From contig NW_026622997.1 of assembly GCF_023065955.2 (NCBI RefSeq), positions 5,814,001 to 5,878,000 on the forward strand: a DNA stretch of 64,000 nt. Direction: 5' to 3'. The notes beneath the pieces are model-generated. The model was not told the origin of the DNA. It worked only from the letters and a program-made list of their open reading frames with translations, and did not search any database. This document shows, one piece after another, positions 56,712 through 64,000 of the stretch. The number at the start of each line of letters is the position of its first letter. The stretch's first letter is position 1. The DNA comes from Ursus arctos. Taxonomy: Eukaryota; Chordata; Mammalia; Carnivora; Ursidae. The translations under genes and the position numbers were made by a program.

Positions 56712-57667
56712 TCTAGAAGAAAAGAATGCTCATAGTGGTCAATCAGTACAGGGCCAAAAAAAGAAAGAAAGAGAAGGAAAGATTGGGGAAACAGGGCTCC
56801 AGGTGGTCCTCAAGATGAAGCTGGGTGCTGTCCTCAGTTCCAGGAAGGGAAGGGGAAAAGCCTTCACACCCTGCAGAGCAAACGTTTGGCTTGGTGTTTG
56901 CTGGGTTTAGTGTCTCTTTTCTCAAAATGGTTCCAAACACAGCAAAGAGTAGATCTACAGGGGATATGGGAAGAACTGCCAGGATGATAAGAAAATGTCA
57001 AAACAGAAAAGAAAATGCTAACACTTCTTGTGCATTGCTGATTAAAAATATGTCTCTAAGTATAAAGCTATCTATAACTGGAAATAATATACCCAAGCCG
57101 GAGGCTTAATTGTAAGAGATATGAGACAGAATAAGGCCAAGCTGGTACTGTATAGGAAGAATACCTGAGAGCCAAGAGTTTAAAAACAACTGAAATTTAT
57201 CGAATGTCTAATTGAAGAAAATTGCTAAGGACTATATGTATTCATAACCAGAAAATATTCTCACATGGCACCATTACACATGCAGAATTATTTCATATTT
57301 CAAAGTTAAAAAAAAAGATATACTTCCATTGTGGAAGAATTTTAAGATACAGAGGAATACAATAAATTTTAAAATATTTTAGAGATAAATATTTTAGCAT
57401 ATTAGTGCTTTATCAGTTTGGGTGATTTGTTGAATAAACAGATCTATTTGTTATAATAATACAAACTCAACCTAGGATGCCCGGATAAAATTACTTGAGA
57501 TAGTTCTTCAGGTGAAATTTGACCTAGTAGCAAAATGAAATATGATTTCTATTTAGGAAATCACGTTCCAGAAATTATGTCCTCCAGAGTAACGAGAAAT
57601 TATGTGCTTATGAGTACAAATTGTGCTAATTTAATAGGTGGTTGTTTAGCAATTTTTTTAAGGAACG
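56712..57667. other. No recognised feature
   Basis: Purine-rich to 56,790, then AT-rich. Frames up to 94 codons (56,825-57,109) have no domain I know. No repeat assigned. Confidence 0.4.
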
Positions 57668-58045
57668 TGTATTAGTTTGCTAGGGCTGCCATAACAAGCA
57701 CCACAGACTGGGTAGCATAAACAACAGAAATTCATTTTCTTACAGTTCTGGAGGCTAGAAGTCCAAGATCAGTGATGATTTCTTCTGAGGTTTCTCTCCT
57801 TGCGTTGTTGATGGCTGTCTTATGTCTCTACCTTCACACGGTCTTTCCTTTGTGCATATTAGCACCCTTATTCCCTCTTCCCATAACGAGACCTGTCATA
57901 TCGGAGTAGGACCCACTTTAATGACCTCATTCTAACTGAACCACCTCTTCAAAAACCTTATCTCCAGATGTGATTACACTCTGAGGGGGCTGAGGGCTTC
58001 AACATACGTATTTGAGAATGGGGCACAATTCAGCCCAGAATGAAA
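57668..58045 (-). mobile_element. MLT1-type LTR (ERVL-MaLR), antisense
   Basis: 'tgtattagtttgctagggct', 'gccataacaagcaccacaga', 'ctgggtagcataaacaacag', 'ttacagttctggaggctaga', 'ccacctcttcaaaaacctta' and 'gcttcaacatacgtatttga' give reversed MLT1 from end to start. Essentially full length, solo. Confidence 0.85.
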
Positions 58046-58479
58046 CCACTGGAAAAGAGATGAGGAAGAAAGTGCTAGGAAGATATTAACAAATCTAGCA
58101 TTTTCTGTAAGAGCGATTTGACTTCCATGGTTTGATGAGAATAGGGCAAATAAACTCAGAATGTGTGGCTGGAATCACCTGGGTTTTCCTGAACAAAACA
58201 AGCCTGGGGAAAAGTCTTTGTGACATTACTTACCCCTCAGGTATGTGTGTGAAAGGCCCACCTGGCCACATGGACCACAGAACTGTGACTCCCAGCCTCC
58301 ATTCAGTTGGTGACATTATGCCCAGGCCAAGCAAAATCAATAGCCTTATATGTCCTGCCCCTGCAAAATATCTTTCTTGTCATGTAGCCATTGTGTCACA
58401 TGAAAAAAAAGTACTTATATGGATTTTATCAATTTTGTTACTATCACCTAATAGGGGCAGGTCTTCTCTGACTCAACAC
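58046..58479. other. No recognised feature
   Basis: The 119-codon plus frame 58,132-58,491 runs through here without any domain I recognise. It begins near the MLT1 edge and ends in the MER5-like element. Not called. Confidence 0.4.
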
Positions 58480-58661
58480 CACTCTTCTTAAACTTGGCTA
58501 TGCCTTGGAATTACCTGAGTGTTTAAAAATTCCTGCCATCTGGAACCCACCCCCAGACATCCTTTTCAATTAGCCTCGGGCTGTGACCTGGACACTAGTT
58601 TTTTTGTTTTTTGTTTTTTTTAAAGATCCTTGAATGATTCTAATGAGTTTGAAAACCACTG
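58480..58661 (+). mobile_element. MER5A-like hAT non-autonomous transposon
   Basis: 'ttcttaaacttggctatgcc', 'ttggaattacctgagtgttt', 'tggaacccacccccagacat', 'gatccttgaatgattctaat' and 'gagtttgaaaaccactg' reproduce MER5A ('ggttctcaaacttggctgca...ggaatcacctgg...cccacccccagag...gtgattctaatg...gagaaccactg'). A T-rich insertion (58,599-58,620) sits in the middle. No target duplication resolved. Confidence 0.8.
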
Positions 58662-58699
58662 TCCTTAACTACCCTACATAAAATTCTCTGCTACCTATC

Positions 58700-58865
58700 C
58701 TAGAGCACTTAACTTTATACAACCACTACCTTTGTAGACCGGCTTTGTGATTTTCTTCCCCACTATATTATAAACTCTTTCACAGCAGGGATTGAGCTTA
58801 TGCTCTCCATTTTTGGGTGTCTCTTGTCTAACATAGCACCTTTCATATACTAGAGACGAAGTTGA
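58700..58865 (+). mobile_element. L2 3' end, sense
   Basis: 'ccactatattataaactctt', 'tcacagcagggattgagctt', 'atgctctccatttttgggtg' and 'tctaacatagcacctttcat' match the closing part of L2 ('actagaatgtaagctccatgagggcaggg...gcctggcacatagta'). Confidence 0.65.
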
Positions 58866-58889
58866 TCAAGATAAAGACTTTGTGCCCAG

Positions 58890-58978
58890 TGTTATTGTTT
58901 AGAGGTGGTAGAGATGGGCTGAATTCCAGGTGATGTGCCTGACTCCAAGCCCAAAATCTTCATGCTGTTTCACCATAC
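58890..58978 (-). mobile_element. MIR scrap, antisense
   Basis: 'tagagatgggctgaattcca', 'ggtgatgtgcctgactccaa' and 'gcccaaaatcttcatgctgt' resemble the reversed MIR head. Short. Confidence 0.4.
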
Positions 58979-58996
58979 TTAAAAAAAGTTTAACCA

Positions 58997-59216
58997 GTAG
59001 CTCCTGGGTGGCTCAGTCAGTTAAGAGTCTGCTTTTGCCTTAGGTCCTGATCAGGTTCCTGGGATTGAGACCTGCATTGGGCTCCCTGCTCGGCGGGGAG
59101 TCTGCTTCTCCCTCTCCCTTTCCCTGACCCTGTCCCCTCTCATGTCCTCTCTCTCTCTCTCAAATAAATAAATAAAATCATTAGAAATAAATAAATGAAT
59201 AAATAAATAAAAATTT
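58997..59216 (+). mobile_element. Can-SINE, sense (older head, long tail)
   Basis: 'gtagctcctgggtggctcag' head, 'gggctccctgctcggcgggg', TC repeat, then a long 'aaataaataaataaaa' tail. Perfect 14-bp target duplication 'aaaaagtttaacca' at 58,983-58,996 and 59,217-59,230. The head has lost bases, and 'ttgagacctgc' replaces the usual B box. Confidence 0.96.
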
Positions 59217-59230
59217 AAAAAGTTTAACCA

Positions 59231-59873
59231 TTTAAAGTTGGATCATTGGTATTTTGGTATGCTTAGTGGGAAGGAAATGATGTGAAATTGGGGGATTTTT
59301 AGATGGTTGGGTATTTGGTGAAAATCTTAATCATTCGAGTGTGGAACTCAATCCTAATGTGTATTTTTAGAAGGATATCTGCATTCTACTTCAAAACTAT
59401 GATGAAAATGTATTCAAAATTAAGATCTTCCTCACTAGAATATTCATCTGGGTTTCCTTCATGCAATAAACTTATTTTAGAAAGTATTTTCCTCTTAAAA
59501 ATCTCTGTCCTCACAATTTTGAAAATGAAGTATTACTGTTTCCCTGTGAATGAATATTTTCATTCATCCCATGACCAGGCCATGATCAACTTGGGAACAG
59601 ACTTGTTTCTTCAATAAGCCTGCTAGAACTTTAAGGTTTGTGATATTTCCCCCTCTTTATTTACTTTATAATACAAGGCTATTGTTTACTTTTACACAAA
59701 CAATATTAAGTAAACTGAAACATATGAACTTCATGTACAAGAAAAGAGTAAGCATATGTTGTAGGATGTTGAGTAAAGAATGCAGACTATTTTAGAAAGA
59801 GAGGTGCTTCTGCTCTCACCGGGCTTCAGGGTAAATGTGACTCTATCTAGAGAAGTTTTTCAAAATCTAAGAG
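59231..59873. other. Unassigned; holds one copy of a diverged direct repeat
   Basis: 59,481-59,590 is similar to 61,944-62,050 in the same orientation (see findings). The 104-codon plus frame 59,303-59,617 overlaps it and has no recognised domain. Confidence 0.4.
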
Positions 59874-59874
59874 T

Positions 59875-60118
59875 AGACGGGGGGAACTGGAATCAGGGTA
59901 TTAGTAAGAGCATAATGGAAGAGTTTTTTCCTAGCAAGTAAGAGAAGACAAGTAAAGTAGGAAAAGAACCTATCACAGCCTGTTATAAGTGAGCTTAGAT
60001 GGGGGGAACTGGAATCAGGGTAATAGTAAGACCATAATGGAAGAGTTTTTTCCTAGCAAGTAAGAGAAGACAAGTAAAGTAGGAAAAGAACCTATCACAG
60101 CCTGTTAGAAGTGAGCTT
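59875..60118. repeat. 122-bp tandem duplication (two copies)
   Basis: Copy 1 is 59,875-59,996 and copy 2 is 59,997-60,118. Only about four substitutions separate them by eye (for example 'gggtattagtaagagc' versus 'gggtaatagtaagacc'), so the duplication is recent compared with most events in the window. Content is not a repeat I recognise. Confidence 0.97.
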
Positions 60119-60494
60119 ACCTCAGACATCTCTGCAGGGTGAAAACAGGTAATAAAACAATTGTTCCTTGATACTGTCTGAGCCCCCAAATACGTCATAC
60201 TTGGGAACGGATGACACACTGACCCCTAAGTGGTAGCTATAAGACAGATGGCAATGTTCCAAACTTCCAATAATCTTTCTTATTTATATGCCTGAAGAAA
60301 GGTTGATGAGAACTTTCTATTCTTCAGTTATTGTTTACCATAAGCTAGTACATTATTATTAACTAAGAAACTATTAATTAATGCCATAAACTTTTCCAGA
60401 GATTTGTACTATATGCGCATTAATTTTTGTTTAATGTTTTGAGGGAATAAAACAGTAGCAAATAACTTTCAGATTTTAATTAGAAAATCGGGTG
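60119..60494. other. No recognised feature
   Basis: AT-rich DNA between the tandem duplication and an L2/SINE composite. Confidence 0.4.
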
Positions 60495-60850
60495 GAACCA
60501 TATAGGTCATTAGATTGTAGGTTTTCTTTTTCTTTTTCTTTTTAAAGGACTTTATTTATTTGACAGAGAGAGAGAGCACAAGCAGGGGGAGAGGCAGAGG
60601 GAGAAGCAGACCCCCCACTGAGCAGGAAGCCTGATGCGGGGCTCCATCCCAGGACCCTGGGATCATGATCTGAGCCAAAGGCAGATGCTTAACCAACTGA
60701 GCCACCCAAAGTGCCCCAGATTGTAGGTTTTCTGAAGGCAAGTATTATATTTTATTCATCTCTTAATTTCCCCCCACACACTGACATGATGACTGACACA
60801 TAGCGTAATAGTGTGAGTCAAATTGAATTGATTTTATTAAATAGAGTGTT
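60495..60850 (+). mobile_element. L2 3' end, sense, split by a Can-SINE
   Basis: 'cattagattgtaggttttct' before the SINE and 'tgaaggcaagtattatattt', then 'gactgacacatagcgtaata', after it join into the L2 end pattern ('tagactgtgagctccatgagggcaggg...tggcacatagtagg'). Confidence 0.55.
60528..60717 (-). mobile_element. Can-SINE, antisense (older type), nested in L2
   Basis: A 'tttctttttctttttaaag' lead is followed by 'gactttatttatttgacaga', GA repeat, then 'gggaccctgggatcatga'-type text and a head ending 'gccacccaaagtgcccc'. The perfect 16-bp target duplication 'agattgtaggttttct' is at 60,512-60,527 and 60,718-60,733. Confidence 0.96.
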
Positions 60851-61060
60851 ACATTTTCCTTAAATAAAAAAAAGACCTCATACCTCATTATCATACATAT
60901 TCACAATGTGTGTTAAGTTGCTTAACATAATAAAATTTGATTAAAATACCAGGTCTACCTAGAATCCCTGCCTTAGGCTTCTAATTACATAAGATGGGAT
61001 GAAATTGTGCTCATTTCACACTTTAAGCCTAAGGGACCAATACTTAAAATTGATGTGAAA
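60851..61060. other. No recognised feature
   Basis: AT-rich, ends at the LTR boundary. Confidence 0.4.
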
Positions 61061-61630
61061 TGTTGGGGTTCAAGAGTGAATGATCAAGAAAGAATTCTTG
61101 AGACATCTTCAGTACAAGAAGGTCATTTTATTAAAGCACAGGGACAGGACCCATGGGCAGAAAGAGCTGCACTGGGATTGTGAGGAATGATTGCTCATAC
61201 ATATATTTTTTTCAAGTTGGAAGGGGGTTAGAGATGGTGTAAGTCTGTAAGGAATTCAGAAGTCTCTAAGGTTTCCAGGACCTTGAGGGGTCATTTACTA
61301 CTGTCTAGTAAACCCTTAGTCATAAATGAGATCCTTCAAATGTCTATCAGTGGGCTTATCTGTTTGGAAGATGACTGCTAACATATATCTTGGGGAGTAG
61401 AGATAAAGGAAATTTCCAAAGATTTTCATGTTAAAGATGAATAACAGGGTTCTGGAGGTCAGGCTAATGTCAAGCTAAGGTTGCCTTTTGCCTCTAGCAA
61501 AATATTAATGTCAAGGGAGTTGAGTTTCTGGAGGAAGGTCACTCTACCTGTCTCAAGTTCTTGTTAATGGGCTGTAAGTTGCAAGGAAACTTGATTTTTT
61601 TCTATATTTCTTTTACTTTTGTTCTCCACA
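61061..61630 (-). mobile_element. Probable solo ERV LTR, antisense
   Basis: On the minus strand it would begin TGTGGAGAAC and end GAACCCCAACA, giving TG...CA ends. Near the end lies an AATAAA signal ('gctttaataaaatgacc' on the minus strand, 61,121-61,137). Flanking 'tgaaa' (61,056-61,060) and 'tcaaa' (61,631-61,635) may be a one-mismatch 5-bp target duplication. No retroviral genes flank it, so a solo LTR is inferred. Gammaretrovirus-like (ERV1) is my guess from the U5 text, unverified. Confidence 0.65.
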
Positions 61631-61730
61631 TCAAAAATGGCAGACTTTTTTTGAGGAGTTACTTTGTTTTAAAATCTTTATTTGTTTCCTTAATTCTGTT
61701 TCCTTAATTACTCAAAGAGAATATACATTT

Positions 61731-61925
61731 TTTTTCTTAAAGATTTTGTTTATTTGTTTTTTTAGAGAGAGAGACAGAGAATGAGCAGGGGGAGGAGTAG
61801 AGGGAAAGAGAAATAATCTCCAGCAGACTCTGTGCTGAGTGCAGAGTCCCATGTGGGGCCCAATTCAGGACCTGAGCCCAAACCAAGAGTTGGATACCTA
61901 ACCAACTGAGCAACCCAGGTACCCC
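61731..61925 (-). mobile_element. Can-SINE, antisense (oldest in the window by divergence)
   Basis: T-run, 'taaagattttgtttatttg', 'agagagagagacagagaatg', then a head ending 'gcaacccaggtacccc'. Flanks 'tacattt' at 61,724-61,730 and 61,926-61,932 are a short target duplication. Many substitutions. Confidence 0.88.
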
Positions 61926-62059
61926 TACATTTGTTGTTTTTTAAAAGTATTTTCTCTTTAACAATCTCTGTCCCTACAATTTTGAGGACAATGTATAATT
62001 GTCTCCTTGTGAATAGATATTTTCATTTATCCTATTTCATGATCAGCAACAGGCAAAAA

Positions 62060-64000
62060 CTAAAATTTAAATGAATTCTTAAAACTAGGTTAGCTACCCA
62101 CTTTAAGACTTACTGTAAAGCTACAGTAATCAAGACAGTGTTATATTGGTGAAAGAGTAGAGACATAGATCAATGGAACAGAATAGAGAGCCTCGAAATA
62201 AACTCGTACAAATATAGTCGACTGATCTTTGACAAAAAAGCAAAGGTAATATAATGGAGAAAAAGATAGTCTTTCAACAAACAGTGCTAGAACAACTGGA
62301 TATCTACAGGCAAAAAAAAAAAAAAAAGAATCTAAATATCAGCCTCATTCCTTTTACAAAAATTAAAAATAAATTATAGACCTGAAGTTAAATGCGAAAG
62401 TACAAAAATTTTAAAAGATGACAGAGGAGAAAATCTAGCTAACACTGGGTTGCAATGATATCTAAAAAGATATGACGTCAAAAGCTTGATCCATGAAAGA
62501 AAAAACTGATTAGTGAAACTTCATTAAAACAAAGAATTTCTGCTCTAAAAGAGACTGGTAGAAACATAGAAATTCATAATATGCAAAGAATTCTTAAAGC
62601 TCAGCAATAAGAAAACAATCTGTTTAAAAAGTGGGCGAAAGGTCTGAACAGACAACTCCACTAAAGAAGATGTACAGATGGCAAACAATTATTTGAAAAG
62701 ATGCTCAACATCACAGTCGCTGGGGAAATGCAGATTAAAACAATGAGATACAGCGATGCAGTCATTAGAATGACTAAAATCAAAATGCTGGGAAAGATGT
62801 GCGGCAAAAGGAACTTTCATTCATTGCTGGTGGAAATACAAAATGGTACAGTAAAGTAGCTAAATGATTTCACCGTGCAGTCCAGCAATCTCATTCTGTA
62901 GTGTAAATGCCTAGCATTGAGTTTTTTATTGGAATGCTAGTGTCTGAGATTAAGTTTCTGATTCTGAGGCATTCATCTCAAAGACAACCTTCTCAAACAA
63001 ATGCACTGCCAGCTGTAAACACAGCTACTAGCAAAACAACTAGGTAATTTATATGGGCCCCTCCACCCATGAAGTTTCCTTCTTAGAAAGCCAGCCTAGA
63101 TAACCGACCACTTGAATGACCCCATTTTTCCCTTTCTATACTCCAATTCCCACTTTTATGTTTTAAATTCACCAATAGTAAGCCTGAGAAACTCTAGGCA
63201 CCTTATCCCTTAGACCCTAATAAAGGCAAAGTCCGAGGTCTGTGCTCCATCCCTCTTTCTTTACCAGAGACCTCTCTGTGTGGCCCTAGGGTGTGCCATG
63301 TATTCTCTATGACTTGTGAGTGATAAATCTTATTCCTCAAAGTTCCTTGAAGGTTGTTGTTAAAGTTCATCCTGCCATCTTATTAAGAACCACAGGGACT
63401 GTCTAGCCACAACCTTGGCTCTGGCGGAGGAAACGTCTGTGGGGCATTCCTAGTCAATAGCATCACTATCAATAGGCTGAGACTGATACAACACACTCCT
63501 TGGTATCTATCCAAATAAGTTGGAACATGTCCACACAAAAACCTGCACACAGATGTTTATAGCAGCTTTATTCATAATTGCCAAAATCCGGAAGCAATCA
63601 AGATGTCCTTCAGTAGGTGAATGGATGAACAAATTGAGGTACATGCAGACAATGAACTACAATTCAAGAATAAAAAGAAACAAGCTACCAAGCTATGCAA
63701 AGATAGGGAGAAATTTAAATGCATATTACTAAGTGAAAGAAGACAGTCTTAAAGGGCCACATATTGTATATTCCAACTCTGTGACTTCTGGAAAAGGCAG
63801 AACTATGGGCAAAAGGATCAGTGATTATCAGAGGTTTGGGAAGAGGAGAAGGATGTCGAGGTGGGATAGAAGAGATTTTTCGGGCAATGAAATCTTCTTT
63901 CTGTATGATACTGTAATGGTGACTACATGATATTATAATTTGTCAAATCCGTGGAGTGTATAATACAGAGTGAACCTTCATGTGATAATGTATCAATATC
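62060..64000 (+). mobile_element. Old L1 ORF2 3' half and 3' UTR, sense, split by an ERV LTR
   Basis: 'tactgtaaagctacagtaat', 'gatcaatggaacagaataga', 'ttgacaaaaaagcaaaggta', 'acatcacagtcgctggggaa' and, after the LTR, 'ggtatctatccaaataagtt', 'tagcagctttattcataatt', 'gtgaatggatgaacaaatt' and 'ggaaaaggcagaactatgg' follow L1MA/L1MB ORF2 and its UTR. It continues past the window end. The A15 tract near 62,312 and many indels show it is dead. Confidence 0.82.
62897..63493 (+). mobile_element. Probable solo ERV LTR nested in L1
   Basis: The block interrupts L1 text between 'cagcaatctcattc' and 'ctccttggtatctatcc', which are adjacent in L1. It begins TGTAG and ends ACAACA, with 'cattc' (62,892-62,896) and 'cactc' (63,494-63,498) as a one-mismatch 5-bp target duplication. 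An AATAAA signal lies near 63,219 ('ccctaataaaggcaaag'), then 'gtgtggccctagggtgtgcc', as in the 26-kb LTR. No internal retroviral region. About 597 bp. Confidence 0.72.

Noticed and set aside
61061..63493. One provirus formed by the two LTR-like blocks at 61.1 and 62.9 kb
   Set aside because: They lie in opposite orientation, differ in sequence, and the DNA between is a SINE and L1 rather than retroviral genes.

Overview
The window looks like non-coding, repeat-rich DNA from a caniform carnivore. The best evidence is ten Can-SINE insertions (tRNA-derived head, TC-rich middle, poly(A) tail). Seven have clear target-site duplications and two more have weaker ones. The head and middle of the youngest copies are of the type I associate with bears (including giant panda) and seals. 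That lineage call is from memory of the families, not from a search. Three L1 3' ends also share a carnivore-type 3' UTR. Overall base use is AT-rich and CpG-poor, as expected for mammalian intergenic or intronic DNA.

I find no protein-coding gene, exon series, structural RNA gene, CRISPR array or bacterial-type operon that I can support. Open frames are short. The longest is 163 codons (26,033-26,524), inside an LTR-like block. Several others are recognisable shadows of LINE ORF2 or of simple repeats.

Layout. 1-7 kb: old L1 and L2 fragments, a Can-SINE nested in L2, and a hAT-like remnant. 7-13 kb: one unassigned old repeat, an MIR, an L2 end and long unassigned stretches. 13-22 kb: microsatellites, three Can-SINEs, a young L1 with a probable 5' inversion, a 78-bp tandem duplication, and an old L1 split by a Can-SINE. 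22-32 kb: an MLT1 LTR, an antisense L1, an LTR-like block, several MIRs and much unassigned DNA. 32-40 kb: AT-rich DNA, a hAT-like MITE, a 1.8-kb antisense L2 that still shows reverse-transcriptase similarity, and several L1 and L2 pieces. 40-51 kb: an MLT1, MIRs, two young L1 3' ends, and a MITE with a perfect 8-bp target duplication. 51-64 kb: more Can-SINEs, old L1 with internal duplications, a long AAAG tract, an MLT1, a MER5-like element, a 122-bp tandem duplication, two probable solo ERV LTRs, and an L1 split by one of those LTRs.

The features do not form a pathway. The main information is historical. Nested insertions give a relative order: L2, MIR and MER5-like elements first, then L1M, MLT1 and hAT elements, then ERV LTRs, young L1 and Can-SINEs. 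I found no previously undescribed system. Repeat edges without target duplications are approximate. Family names come from recalled consensus features and need a RepeatMasker or Dfam run to confirm.
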